NCBI RefSeq assembly: GCF_003416895.1
Contig: NZ_QVIO01000001.1
Location: 992,001 to 1,056,000, forward strand
Direction of reading: 5' to 3'
From: Duganella sp. BJB476
GTDB taxonomy: Bacteria > Pseudomonadota > Gammaproteobacteria > Burkholderiales > Burkholderiaceae_D
DNA length: 64,000 bases
Shown: positions 18,506 to 26,458 of the stretch, in pieces
Position numbering within the stretch: the stretch's first letter is position 1
Layout: each line of letters starts with the position of its first letter
Notes under the pieces: model-generated
The model's input: the letters and a program-made list of their open reading frames with translations, nothing else
What the model was told of the DNA's origin: nothing
Databases searched by the model: none
Made by a program: the position numbers and the translations under genes

Positions 18506-18790
18506 AGTGGGGGCTCCCTAAAATCAGTTTTTACTAAGCGCTGCTAACCACTACTGACCTGTACTACAGCGCGCTAACACTTACTAAAAATGCTGGGCTG
18601 AATGCTAAATGTCGCTATATTTTCGGCCTGTATTCGTTAGAGGTGGTTAGTGGGTTTTAGTTCCAAAAATAGCGTGGAGTCGCACGAAATATCGGTAGTT
18701 AGCGCTGGGTAGTAGTGGTTATCGTGTTTTAGTAAAAGCCGAAAAAACAGGACCCGCCCTGTGCATGCCAACGGCGCCGGCAAAAAAATA
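18506..18790. repeat. AT-rich long inverted-repeat array upstream of the RHH/RAMA-like gene
   Basis: This stretch has no credible ORF and is clearly AT-richer than its surroundings. Three blocks recur in mirror order about a centre near 18633: TTTTACTAA (18529-18537; reversed at 18729-18737), TAACCACTACT (18545-18555; reversed at 18711-18721), and AGCGCGCTAAC (18568-18578; reversed, one base shorter, at 18698-18707). The first two blocks are separated by exactly 7 bases in both arms. A further degenerate copy lies at 18643-18660 and a TTACTAAAAA at 18581. All TAAC-type motifs face one way left of centre and the other way right of it. No target-site duplication is seen. Confidence 0.75.
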
Positions 18791-18819
18791 GGGTCATCCC
18801 GGTAATCCGCGATGACCCA
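18789..18819 (-). terminator. Intrinsic terminator of the ArsR operon
   Basis: GGGTCATC (18791-18798) and GATGACCC (18811-18818) form an 8-bp stem with a 12-base loop. Read on the minus strand it is followed by TATTTTTTT, and it lies 37 bases past the stop of the last gene of the ArsR operon. Confidence 0.8.
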
Positions 18820-18855
18820 AAAATAAGCCGTTGCTCGATAGTCTCTTCAGAATAG

Positions 18856-19287
18856 TTATGCTTCCTGACGGTTGCCAGGCTGTGCCCTGGACCAGCGGTC
18901 GCCGGATTGGCGCAGGTATTTCTTGAAGACGTAGCCCCAAGGCATGGCGATCGGGATGATGATCACGACCAGGCATTGCACGAAGACTTCCATCGTGTCT
19001 GCATCTATCGTACCGGAGCGCCACGCCGGCACGACGACTACCAGCGTCCAGATGGTCTTCCACATCAGTTCCCACAGCAGCACCGGCAGCATCTGCAGCG
19101 GATAGCGCACGCCCAACGCACACAACGCACCGAACGCCGCCATCATGCAATTGACCACGCCTCCCATCAGGCTCCACGGTTTGTCATGGTGAAGCACACT
19201 AGGCCAGATCACCAGACCCAGTCCCACAGCGATAATCAGATACACGGCTCGCAGCATATACAGACGTACTAATGAAACTTCGTTCAT
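18856..19287 (-). CDS. Four-helix membrane protein of unknown function
   Basis: A 143-residue protein with four hydrophobic segments (about 9-28, 40-58, 65-88 and 102-122) and a basic cytoplasmic tail (KKYLRQSGDRWSRAQ). I do not recognise the family. It is the third gene of a small minus-strand unit: ArsR-type regulator, TM/coiled-coil protein, then this one, with gaps of 11 and 27 bases. The arrangement recalls SdpR/SdpI-like or other ArsR-regulated membrane protein pairs, but the function is unknown. A terminator follows. Confidence 0.7.
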   Translation of the reverse strand: MNEVSLVRLYMLRAVYLIIAVGLGLVIWPSVLHHDKPWSLMGGVVNCMMAAFGALCALGVRYPLQMLPVLLWELMWKTIWTLVVVVPAWRSGTIDADTMEVFVQCLVVIIIPIAMPWGYVFKKYLRQSGDRWSRAQPGNRQEA

Positions 19288-19314
19288 TTTGTGGCTCCTG
19301 GTGGTGGTAGGGGA

Positions 19315-19572
19315 TTACTCGACTTCCTTCAAGATCTTCTCAATCGCCGTGACGCGCGATTTCAGTTCCGACAAGGTGGCGTCCATGGATGCCAACGAGG
19401 CAGCAGCTTCGGTGTGCGCCGCCACGGCTTTCTCGGCGATCACGCGATAAGCCTCTTCGTGAGCAAACCGCAGTTTGGCCTGCTGGATCGCCGAAAAGTG
19501 GCGCATCGCCGCAACCACCACGATCGCCAGCAACGGCAGGCCGATCGTCAAAAGATATACATGTTCGTCCAT
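19315..19572 (-). CDS. Small membrane-anchored coiled-coil protein
   Basis: An 85-residue protein with one N-terminal membrane helix (about residues 5-23, VYLLTIGLPLLAIVVVAAM) followed by an Ala/Glu-rich helix with heptad-like spacing to the end (ASLASMDATLSELKSRVTAI). It would sit in the inner membrane with a cytoplasmic coiled coil. It is encoded between the ArsR-type regulator and the four-helix membrane protein, so it is probably a partner of one of them. No family recognised. Confidence 0.7.
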   Translation of the reverse strand: MDEHVYLLTIGLPLLAIVVVAAMRHFSAIQQAKLRFAHEEAYRVIAEKAVAAHTEAAASLASMDATLSELKSRVTAIEKILKEVE

Positions 19573-19583
19573 AATTGTCTCGA

Positions 19584-19913
19584 TTATTCAGGGTTGGTGG
19601 ACAGCGACTTGGCCGCTTCGGCGATCGCCGCCGGAGTCAGTTCGAAGTCGAAGTTGGTTACGTCAAAATAGTTCAGCGCTTTGCCGTCCGCCGACAGTTC
19701 CATCACGCTGGCGACCAGACCAGCATCCTCCAGCTTCTGCAAGTGCAGGTGCAGCAAGGGACGGCTGATGCCCAGCTCACGCGCCAGCTGGCTCACATAA
19801 TTGCGTCCGCCGGACTTCAGCATGGCAATGATGCGCAGGCGGTGCGGGTTGGACAGCGCCGCAAGCATGCTCAGCAATTGATCTCCGCTAGGAGTTGGCG
19901 TTTTCGATTTCAT
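19584..19913 (-). CDS. ArsR-family winged-helix regulator
   Basis: A 109-residue protein with the ArsR-type helix-turn-helix (LAALSNPHRLRIIAMLKSG ... VSQLARELGISRPLLHLHLQKLEDAGLV). No metal-binding Cys motif (such as CVC) is present, so a non-metal signal is more likely. The C-terminal third is specific to this protein. It heads a three-gene unit with two small membrane proteins. The ATG follows a consensus promoter at a distance that leaves essentially no 5' leader, and no ribosome binding site is seen, so the mRNA is probably leaderless. The promoter overlaps palindromic sites that fit autoregulation. Confidence 0.85.
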   Translation of the reverse strand: MKSKTPTPSGDQLLSMLAALSNPHRLRIIAMLKSGGRNYVSQLARELGISRPLLHLHLQKLEDAGLVASVMELSADGKALNYFDVTNFDFELTPAAIAEAAKSLSTNPE

Positions 19914-19919
19914 GTGTAA

Positions 19920-19954
19920 AGAATATCTGACACGTATAAGGATGTCAATGACAT
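19920..19954 (-). promoter_or_regulatory. Promoter and operator of the ArsR operon
   Basis: On the minus strand, TTGACA (19948-19943) and TATTCT (19925-19920) are 17 bases apart, and the ATG at 19913 begins seven bases after the -10 box, about where transcription should start. A perfect palindrome ATGTCAATGACAT (19942-19954) covers the -35 box, and a second TGACA (19928-19932) makes a wider TGACA-N10-TGTCA repeat over the spacer. These are good candidates for binding of the ArsR-type protein. Confidence 0.75.
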
Positions 19955-20041
19955 ATTTGGTGTTTTATGTTCTTGGAGCACGAAATGGCGGTGCGATGAG
20001 ATTGACGTACAATTACCTTATGCTTGAAGCAGGAGGGAGCA

Positions 20042-20374
20042 ATGAGCGCCAAAATGCGTAAGTTGAGGAAGTCGGGCAGCAGTCAGTCCGCTGAGGATGG
20101 CATTGTGGTCTCCCAGCGTGAGTTCTCAAGCGTCGCTATTTTTCAGCGATACACTGAAAAGGTCTTGGCATTTCAGCAGGAAGTCGACAAAGTGGCTCCA
20201 TTTCGGTTGGAGGTGGATGCGACCACAAAACTTACAGACGAAATGAAGCGGCAGGTCTTCATTAAGCTGCGAGACGAAAATTATATGGCAAGTCTTCGTC
20301 TCGAAGGCTTTAGTGTGGACTCCGATGATGCGCCCGTAACGCTTGAAGCACTACGGAGCAAGTATGTCCGATAA
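20042..20374 (+). CDS. YhfG-like antitoxin (partner of Fic)
   Basis: A 110-residue protein whose C-terminal part (about residues 58-90: KLTDEMKRQVFIKLRDENY then MASLRLEGF) matches the pattern of YhfG/DUF2559 antitoxins, short proteins that inhibit the Fic AMP-transferase encoded next to them. The N-terminal half is an extra segment not found in the compact E. coli form. ATG 20042 follows AGGAGGGAGC, a strong ribosome binding site; an upstream TTG at 20024 is unlikely. Eleven bases before its stop a second gene begins that looks like fic but ends after 30 codons. The antitoxin is therefore orphaned here. Family call by motif recognition. Confidence 0.7.
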   Translation: MSAKMRKLRKSGSSQSAEDGIVVSQREFSSVAIFQRYTEKVLAFQQEVDKVAPFRLEVDATTKLTDEMKRQVFIKLRDENYMASLRLEGFSVDSDDAPVTLEALRSKYVR

Positions 20375-20456
20375 GTACGGTGAGGGCCAGGATCGATATT
20401 GCTATCCCGGCTCTGTGCCGAAATTGTGCTGTAGGACGATAGCAACCAGAAAATAA
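20364..20456 (+). pseudogene. fic: 5' remnant of a fic toxin gene
   Basis: An ORF starting inside the antitoxin gene's end encodes MSDKYGEGQDRYCYPGSV and then 12 unrelated residues before TAA. Fic proteins of the YhfG-paired class begin almost identically (the E. coli protein starts MSDKFGEGRDPYLYPG). The Fic core with its HxFxxGNG-type active-site motif, which would follow about 100 residues later, is absent; an unrelated membrane protein gene starts six bases after the stop. The toxin appears to have been lost by a deletion that fused its first 17 codons to other sequence. Confidence 0.75.
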
Positions 20457-20461
20457 ATTTC

Positions 20462-20839
20462 ATGACATCGATGCTCTACCTGGCCGCATTGCTTGCCGTC
20501 GCCCTTGGCCTGGCGCACTCCATTCTCGGCGAGCGCCACATCTTGATCCGTCTGTTCCGGCGCGATAATCTGCCTCAGGTGCTGGGCAGTACCAGTTTCA
20601 CCATCGGCACGCTGCGCTTTGTGTGGCATGAAACCACAGTCGCGTTGTGGGGCTTCGCCGCGCTGCTGGTCCAATTGGCGCAAGGCCGCCTGACCGCGAC
20701 GACGGCCGCGCAGACGCTGGGCTGGACCCTGATCGCCGCCGGCCTGCTGCCACTGGTGTTCACGCGTGGCCGGCACCTGTCCTGGCTGGCGCTGTTCATC
20801 ATCGGCGGCATCGCACTGGCGCGCGCCGCGCAGGCATAA
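20462..20839 (+). CDS. Small integral membrane protein of unknown function
   Basis: A 125-residue protein with four likely membrane helices (about 3-20, 55-72, 86-100 and 105-122). The motif GLAHSILGERHILIRLF and the later TLRFVWHETTVALWGFA have conserved-looking His residues in or next to helices. I do not recognise a named family. It starts just behind the truncated fic stump and ends next to a terminator hairpin shared with gcvP. GC content here returns to the window norm. Confidence 0.75.
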   Translation: MTSMLYLAALLAVALGLAHSILGERHILIRLFRRDNLPQVLGSTSFTIGTLRFVWHETTVALWGFAALLVQLAQGRLTATTAAQTLGWTLIAAGLLPLVFTRGRHLSWLALFIIGGIALARAAQA

Positions 20840-20874
20840 AAAAACGCAGGCCGAACCGGGTGGTTCGCCTGCGT
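20838..20874 (-). terminator. Intrinsic terminator of gcvP, probably bidirectional
   Basis: ACGCAGG and CCTGCGT with inner CGAACC/GGTTCG form a 13-bp stem with one bulged C. On the minus strand it is followed by a run of seven Ts, 36 bases after the gcvP stop. On the plus strand only TTCTTC follows, so it may also weakly end the upstream plus-strand gene. Confidence 0.85.
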
Positions 20875-20910
20875 TCTTCAGACTGCGCGGCGAACCGCGC
20901 ATCCCGTCAC

Positions 20911-23805
20911 TTACTCGTAGTCGCTCATCGGCGCGCAGCCGCAGAACAGGTTGCGGTCGCCGTAGACGTTGTCGGCGCGGCCGACCGGCGGCCAGTACTT
21001 CTGCTTGCGCAGCGACGGCACAGGGTAGGCCGCCACTTCGCGGCTGTACTTGCGTTCCCACTTGTCGGCGGTCAGCACCTCGGCGGTGTGCGGCGCGAAC
21101 TTGAGCGGGTTGTCCAGCTTGTCGAACTCGCCGCTTTCAACCTTGGCGATCTCGCCGCGGATGGCGATCATCGCATCGATGAAGCGGTCCATCTCGACCT
21201 TCGATTCGCTCTCGGTCGGCTCGATCATCAGCGTGCCCGGCACAGGGAAGCTCATGGTCGGCGCGTGGAAGCCGAAGTCCATCAGGCGCTTGGCCACGTC
21301 TTCGTTGCTGATGCCGGTGGCATCCTGCAGCGGACGCAGGTCGATGATGCACTCGTGCGCCACCAGGCCGTCGTGGCCCGAGTACAGCACAGGGAAGTGC
21401 GGCGACAGGCGGCGCGCGATGTAGTTGGCGTTCAGGATCGCGGTCTCGGTCGCGGCGGTCAGGCCTTCCGCGCCCATCATCGCGATGTACATCCACGAAA
21501 TCGGCAGGATGCTGGCCGAACCGTACGGCGCGGCGCTGACCGAACCGATGCCGGCGTTGTCGCGGATGTAGCCGTTCGAACGCTGGTTAGGCAGGAACTT
21601 CGCCAGGTGCGCGCCGACGCCGATAGGACCGACGCCAGGACCGCCACCACCGTGAGGAATGCAGAAGGTCTTGTGCAGGTTCAGGTGCGAGACGTCGCCG
21701 CCGAACGAGCCAGGAGCCGCCACGCCGACCAGCGCGTTCATGTTGGCGCCGTCGATGTAGACCTGGCCGCCGTGGCCATGGACGATTTCGCACAGTTCCT
21801 GGATGCCTTCTTCGAACACGCCGTGGGTCGATGGGTAGGTCACCATCACGCAGGCCAGGTTCTTCGAGTGCTGTTCAGCTTTCGCCTTCAGATCTGCCAG
21901 GTCGACGTTGCCGCTGGCGTCGCAAGCGGTGACCACCACCTGCATGCCGACCATGTTGGCCGATGCCGGGTTGGTACCGTGCGCCGACGATGGAATCAGG
22001 CAGATGTTGCGATGGCCTTCGCCACGCGACTGGTGGTAGGCCTGGATCACCAGCAGACCGGCGTACTCGCCCTGCGAACCGGCGTTAGGCTGCAGCGAGA
22101 CGGCGGCGTAGCCGGTCAGCGCGCACAGCATCTCTTCCAGCTGCGAGATCATTTCGCGGTAGCCGACGGTTTGCGCGTCCGGCGCGAACGGGTGGATGTT
22201 GGAGAACTCTGGCCAGGTGACCGGGATCATCTCGGACGTCGCGTTCAGCTTCATGGTGCACGAACCCAGCGGGATCATGGTGCGGTCCAGCGCCAGGTCC
22301 TTGTCCGCCAGGCTACGCAGGTAGCGCAGCATTTCGGTTTCGGAGTGGTAGCGGTTGAAGACCGGGTGGCTCAGGTAGTCGCTGGTACGCGACAGCGCTG
22401 CCGGGAAGGCCTCAGCCACCGCAGCTTCGACGCCATCGAAGTCCGGGCCGTGGGCCGGGCCGCCGACCGGGTGCGCGAACACGGTCCACAGCAGCGCGAT
22501 GTCTTCACGGCTGGTGGTCTCGTCCAGCGATACGCCGACGTGGGTGGCGTCGATCACGCGCAGGTTGACGCCGTGCGAGTGGGCCGATGCATGCAGCTGC
22601 TCGGCGTTCTTGACTGCGACGGTCAGGGTGTCGAAGAAGGTCTCGTTGGTGACGGTGTAGCCCAGCGATTTCAGGTTAGCGGCCAGCACGCCGGTGTAGC
22701 GGTGCACGCGCTGGGCGATCTGCAGCAGGCCTTTCGGACCGTGGTAGACGGCGTACATCGAAGCCATCACCGCCAGCAGCACCTGCGCGGTGCAGATGTT
22801 CGACGTGGCTTTTTCGCGGCGGATGTGCTGCTCGCGGGTTTGCAGCGCCAGACGGTAAGCCTTGTTGCCCTGGGCGTCGATGGTGACGCCGACCAGGCGG
22901 CCGGACATGCTGCGTTTGAATTCGTCGCGGGTCGACAGGTAGCCTGCGTGCGGGCCGCCGAAGCCCAGCGGTACGCCGAAGCGCTGGCTGTTACCAACCA
23001 CCACGTCCGCGCCCCATTCGCCCGGAGGCGTCAGCATGGTCAGCGCCAGCAGGTCGGCGGCGACAACCACCATCGCGCCCTTAGCCTTGACGGCTTCAAC
23101 GCCGGCCTTGTAGTCGCGCACCACGCCGTTCACGCCCGGATATTGCAGCAGCACGCCGAAGCAGTCGCCCACGGCGGACAGTTCGGCCGGGTGGAAGGTC
23201 TTGACTTCGATGCCCAGCGGCTTGGCGCGGGTCTCGACCACTTCGCGGGTCTGCGGCAGCACGTCGTCGGCCACGTAGAACACCATCGATTTCGATTTGC
23301 CGACGCGCTGGATCAGCGTCATCGCTTCAGCGGCGGCCGTGCCTTCGTCCAGCATCGAGGCGTTGGCGATGCCCATGCCGGTCAGGTCGGTGATGGTTTG
23401 CTGGAAGTTCAGGATCGCTTCCAGGCGGCCTTGCGAAATCTCTGGCTGGTACGGGGTGTAGGCGGTGTACCAGGCCGGGTTTTCGAAGATGTTACGCAAC
23501 ACCACGCCAGGCGTGACGGTGTTGTAGTAGCCCTGGCCGATCAGCGACTTGAGCACCTTGTTTTTCGAGGCGATCTTTTTCAGCTTGGACAGCGCTTCCT
23601 GTTCCGGCATCGGCTGCGAGTACGCGCCCAGCGGCAGTGCGCCTTTGTTGCGGATGTTGGATGGGACCAGTGCGTCGATCAGGGCTGCGCGCGAGGCGTA
23701 GCCGAGTACCGACAGCATGGCTTCCTGTTCTGCGGCGTCAGGGCCGATGTGGCGAGCGATGAAGGCGTCGCGGGCTTCGAGTTGGGTCAGGCTGGAGCGG
23801 GTCAT
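20911..23805 (-). CDS. gcvP: Glycine dehydrogenase (decarboxylating), P-protein
   Basis: A 964-residue homodimer-type P-protein. It decarboxylates glycine on pyridoxal phosphate and passes the aminomethyl group to the lipoyl arm of GcvH. The PLP-lysine lies in [18 protein letters not shown], and both the N-terminal half ([15 protein letters not shown] region) and C-terminal half of the fused protein are complete. It is the last gene of gcvT-gcvH-gcvP on the minus strand, 72 bases after gcvH, with a REP-like hairpin in the gap that may lower or stabilise its expression. The operon is governed by a glycine riboswitch. Confidence 0.98.
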   Translation of the reverse strand: MTRSSLTQLEARDAFIARHIGPDAAEQEAMLSVLGYASRAALIDALVPSNIRNKGALPLGAYSQPMPEQEALSKLKKIASKNKVLKSLIGQGYYNTVTPGVVLRNIFENPAWYTAYTPYQPEISQGRLEAILNFQQTITDLTGMGIANASMLDEGTAAAEAMTLIQRVGKSKSMVFYVADDVLPQTREVVETRAKPLGIEVKTFHPAELSAVGDCFGVLLQYPGVNGVVRDYKAGVEAVKAKGAMVVVAADLLALTMLTPPGEWGADVVVGNSQRFGVPLGFGGPHAGYLSTRDEFKRSMSGRLVGVTIDAQGNKAYRLALQTREQHIRREKATSNICTAQVLLAVMASMYAVYHGPKGLLQIAQRVHRYTGVLAANLKSLGYTVTNETFFDTLTVAVKNAEQLHASAHSHGVNLRVIDATHVGVSLDETTSREDIALLWTVFAHPVGGPAHGPDFDGVEAAVAEAFPAALSRTSDYLSHPVFNRYHSETEMLRYLRSLADKDLALDRTMIPLGSCTMKLNATSEMIPVTWPEFSNIHPFAPDAQTVGYREMISQLEEMLCALTGYAAVSLQPNAGSQGEYAGLLVIQAYHQSRGEGHRNICLIPSSAHGTNPASANMVGMQVVVTACDASGNVDLADLKAKAEQHSKNLACVMVTYPSTHGVFEEGIQELCEIVHGHGGQVYIDGANMNALVGVAAPGSFGGDVSHLNLHKTFCIPHGGGGPGVGPIGVGAHLAKFLPNQRSNGYIRDNAGIGSVSAAPYGSASILPISWMYIAMMGAEGLTAATETAILNANYIARRLSPHFPVLYSGHDGLVAHECIIDLRPLQDATGISNEDVAKRLMDFGFHAPTMSFPVPGTLMIEPTESESKVEMDRFIDAMIAIRGEIAKVESGEFDKLDNPLKFAPHTAEVLTADKWERKYSREVAAYPVPSLRKQKYWPPVGRADNVYGDRNLFCGCAPMSDYE

Positions 23806-23841
23806 GATATGGGCGAGGGCAGTATGAGGGATGGTGCGATA

Positions 23842-23869
23842 CGTCGTTCCCGCGTGCGCGGGAACGACG
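23842..23869. repeat. REP-like palindrome between gcvH and gcvP
   Basis: CGTCGTTCCCGCG and CGCGGGAACGACG form a perfect 13-bp inverted repeat separated by TG (12 pairs with a GTGC loop in RNA). Sequences of the type TCGTTCCCGCG...CGCGGGAACGA are common repetitive extragenic palindromes in GC-rich proteobacteria. No T-tract follows. Its position inside an operon suggests an mRNA processing or stabilising hairpin. Confidence 0.65.
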
Positions 23870-23877
23870 GGGGCGAA

Positions 23878-24258
23878 TTACGCTTCGGTGGTCTTGCCGT
23901 AGGCGGCGGCGTCCAGCAGGCCGTTGATCGCGGCGGCGTCGGCCGGCTTGATCTTGAACAGCCAGTTGGCGTAGGCGTCGGCGTTGATCGACTCAGGCGT
24001 GTTGACCACGTCGTCGTTGACGGCCACGACTTCACCGGCGATCGGCGCGTAGATGTCGCTGGCCGCTTTGACCGATTCCACCACTGCTGCGTCGTCGCCG
24101 GCGCCGTAGGTCGTGCCGACTTTTGGCAGTTCGACGAAGACGATATCGCCCAGCGCATCCTGTGCGAACTCGGTGATGCCGACGGTGACGGTGCCGTCAG
24201 CTTCAGCGCGTACCCATTCGTGGGATTCGGTGTACTTCAGGTCGGCAGGAATGTTCAT
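23878..24258 (-). CDS. gcvH: Glycine cleavage system H protein
   Basis: A 126-residue lipoyl carrier. The lipoylation lysine is Lys64 in [19 protein letters not shown], the family's standard hairpin. It shuttles the aminomethyl group from GcvP to GcvT and is re-oxidised by dihydrolipoamide dehydrogenase, which is not encoded here. It lies 46 bases after gcvT, in the riboswitch-controlled operon. Length is normal. Confidence 0.98.
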   Translation of the reverse strand: MNIPADLKYTESHEWVRAEADGTVTVGITEFAQDALGDIVFVELPKVGTTYGAGDDAAVVESVKAASDIYAPIAGEVVAVNDDVVNTPESINADAYANWLFKIKPADAAAINGLLDAAAYGKTTEA

Positions 24259-24304
24259 GTAAGGCTCCAGAAGGGTGATAGGGTGATATGAATATAAACA
24301 GCGA

Positions 24305-25426
24305 TTAAACAGCCAGGATTTTACCGTTGCGCACGAACGGCAGCTTGACCACCGACGCGGCCAGTTTCTTGTCGCGGATCTCGACGTGCACGGTGTCGCC
24401 GACGGCCACGCCGTTCGGCACGCGCGCCAGCGCGATCGCCTGCTGCATCGACGGGCTGAAGGTGCCGCTGGTGATCTCGCCGGTGGCGTCGGTGCCCGCT
24501 ACGACCACCTTCTGGTGGGCGCGCAGCACGCCGCCTTTTTCGCGCAGGATCAGGCCGACGAACTGGGCGTTCTGGCCCATGGCCTGCAGCGCCGCTTTGC
24601 CGATGAAGTCGCGCTCGGACACCAGGTCGATGGTCCAGGCCAGGCCTGCGTCCAGCGGGTTGACGGTTTCGTCCATGTCCTGGCCGTACAGGTTCATGCC
24701 GGCTTCCAGGCGCAGCGTGTCGCGCGCACCCAGGCCGGCCGGCTTGACGCCCGCGGCGACCAGCGCGTTCCACAGGTTCTCGGCCTGCTCGGCGGCGACG
24801 CCGATTTCAAAGCCGTCTTCGCCGGTGTAGCCGGTGCGGGCGATCATCGCCTCGCCGAAGGCCGCGCTCTGGGCGAAGGCGACGTTGAACGGTTTCATCT
24901 CGGCCGTGCCTTCTTTCGATTCCGGAATGACTTGCCATACCTTGGCGCGGGCGTTCGGGCCTTGCACGGCGATCAAGGCCATCGCATTGGCGCCATCGCG
25001 GCGCTGGGTGATGGTCAGGCCGGCGTTGGTGGCGGTGTTGTGCTGCTGCATCCAGGCCACGTCTTTTTCAGCGGTGCCGGCGTTGACCACCAGGCGGAAC
25101 CAGCTCTCGTTGATGAAGTAGACGATCAGGTCGTCGATCACGAAGCCCTGTGGGTTCAGCATGCAGGAGTAGAGCGCCTTGCCCGATACCTGCAGCTTGT
25201 CGACGTTGTTGGCCAGCAGGCCGCGCAGGAAACCGCGCACATTGTCGCCCTTGATGTCGACCACGCACATGTGGGCGACGTCGAACATGCCGACGTCGGT
25301 GCGCACGGCGTTGTGTTCTTCGATCTGGGAGCCGTAGTTGACCGGCATGTCCCAGCCGCCGAAATCGACCATCTTGGCGCCGGCTGCGCGGTGGGCATTA
25401 TTGAGTGGGGTGGCTTTAAGCGTCAT
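24305..25426 (-). CDS. gcvT: Aminomethyltransferase, T-protein
   Basis: A 373-residue folate-dependent aminomethyltransferase that releases ammonia and forms methylene-tetrahydrofolate from the GcvH-bound intermediate. The N-terminus ([24 protein letters not shown]), the folate-site region around [12 protein letters not shown] and the C-terminal barrel are all present. I chose ATG 25426 because GAGG precedes it and MTLKATPL is the usual start; an upstream start at 25441 is less likely. First gene of the gcv operon, about 87 bases downstream of a tandem glycine riboswitch. Confidence 0.97.
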   Translation of the reverse strand: MTLKATPLNNAHRAAGAKMVDFGGWDMPVNYGSQIEEHNAVRTDVGMFDVAHMCVVDIKGDNVRGFLRGLLANNVDKLQVSGKALYSCMLNPQGFVIDDLIVYFINESWFRLVVNAGTAEKDVAWMQQHNTATNAGLTITQRRDGANAMALIAVQGPNARAKVWQVIPESKEGTAEMKPFNVAFAQSAAFGEAMIARTGYTGEDGFEIGVAAEQAENLWNALVAAGVKPAGLGARDTLRLEAGMNLYGQDMDETVNPLDAGLAWTIDLVSERDFIGKAALQAMGQNAQFVGLILREKGGVLRAHQKVVVAGTDATGEITSGTFSPSMQQAIALARVPNGVAVGDTVHVEIRDKKLAASVVKLPFVRNGKILAV

Positions 25427-25512
25427 AATTCCTCGGTCCAAATCGAATAGGGGTTAACAGAACATACAAGGAAACGCTCAACAAAAGCTGATTCCACAAT
25501 GATCGCAGACCC

Positions 25513-25746
25513 CTCTGTCCTTGGTACCTGAGAGATTACGGGAGGAGGCTGGCTCCTGGTTCCCGTGCGCCCCTTCGGTGGGCCGCCAGCTTGCGCTGCG
25601 GCCGCTCTCCAGAGTTGGTCCAGTTGGCATCCCGTCGAATATTGCCATCCGACGGCCGCGCTGGTCCCTTGATCGGTCCTTTTGCCTGAGAGTTTTTGGG
25701 TAGTGCCCCTTCGGCGGCAAAGCTGGTTTGCCCTCTCCCGATCAAG
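25513..25746 (-). promoter_or_regulatory. Tandem glycine riboswitch
   Basis: Two glycine aptamers lie between the promoter and gcvT. Aptamer I spans 25746-25668: P1 is CTTGATCGG paired with CCGATCAAG, and the core holds GGGAGAGGGC and CTCTCAGGCAAAAGGACC. Aptamer II spans 25614-25513: P1 CTCTG/CAGAG, with GGAGAG and TCTCTCAGGTACCAAGGACA. The 53-base linker (25615-25667) can form its own hairpin (CCGTCG/CGACGG), longer than usual linkers. In this family glycine binding turns on gcv expression. Confidence 0.93.
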
Positions 25747-25753
25747 ACTCGGG

Positions 25754-25782
25754 AATATATGTCAGAAGTACCTTGTTGTCAA
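25754..25782 (-). promoter_or_regulatory. Promoter of the gcvTHP operon
   Basis: On the minus strand TTGACA (25782-25777) and TATATT (25759-25754) are separated by 17 bases. Transcription would begin near 25747, right at the first base of riboswitch aptamer I. Confidence 0.85.
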
Positions 25783-25892
25783 TCTGCAGCCCATTTCAGG
25801 CGGGCGCCACCGCCGCACGAATGAAATGCAATAATAAGACTCGAAAAACAACTATTTGCTAGAATAAATCACACTTATTCGAGAGCCCAGCC

Positions 25893-26453
25893 ATGAGCCA
25901 AGATTCCACCACTTACGAGGGCCACGCGTGGTTCACCCTGTCCGGCGATGTCAACAGCGACATGGTTCGCCGCGTCTTTGACGCGGTCGCCGACATGACC
26001 GAGGACCGCATCACCACCGCCCACATCCTGATCCAGTCCAACGGCGGCTACGTCAGCGACGGCATTTGCCTGTACAACTACCTGAGCAAGCTGCCGGTCA
26101 AGATCATCACCTACAACGCCGGCGCGGTGGCATCGATCGCGGTGATCCTGTTCCTGGCCGGCGCCGAGCGCTACGCCAGCGACACGGCACGCTTCATGGT
26201 GCACAAGTCGCACGCCAGCGCGCCGCACGGCGCCCGGCCGGATGCGCTGCGCATCATCGTCGAAGGCTTGCAGGCCGACGACGCCCGCACCGAGCAGATC
26301 CTGCGCGACCATGTGGAATTCAGCGACGACCACTGGCGCACGCACGAGTACTCGGACCTGCACCTGACGGCGGCCGAAGGCTTGAAAGTGGGGATGGTCA
26401 ATGCGGTGAAGGATTTCGTGCCGCCGCGCGGACAACGGGTGACGAACATTTGA
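25893..26453 (+). CDS. ClpP-like (Clp-fold) serine peptidase
   Basis: A 186-residue protein of the ClpP/crotonase fold. The catalytic set can be placed: Ser81 in YNAGAVASIAVILFLAG, His104 in FMVHKSH, and Asp155 in YSDLHLTAAEGLKVGMVN, at spacings like those of ClpP. The oxyanion-type SNGGYVSDGICLYNYL is also typical. It lacks a clpX neighbour and is shorter than housekeeping ClpP, so it is probably a divergent stand-alone member rather than the main protease. Upstream there is an inverted repeat GAATAA-N7-TTATTC (25862-25880). Confidence 0.82.
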   Translation: MSQDSTTYEGHAWFTLSGDVNSDMVRRVFDAVADMTEDRITTAHILIQSNGGYVSDGICLYNYLSKLPVKIITYNAGAVASIAVILFLAGAERYASDTARFMVHKSHASAPHGARPDALRIIVEGLQADDARTEQILRDHVEFSDDHWRTHEYSDLHLTAAEGLKVGMVNAVKDFVPPRGQRVTNI

Positions 26454-26458
26454 CAAGG

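Noticed and set aside
18506-18790. The inverted-repeat array considered as a CRISPR array or an insertion sequence
   Set aside because: Repeats are mirror-ordered rather than direct and evenly spaced, and there is no transposase or target-site duplication.
20647-24291. A plus-strand open frame of 1214 codons opposite gcvP and gcvH
   Set aside because: Low-complexity Arg/Val/His translation with no motif; the minus strand carries complete GcvP and GcvH.
25478-25745. Two short minus-strand frames in the gcv leader
   Set aside because: They fall inside the conserved tandem glycine riboswitch and lack conserved coding character.
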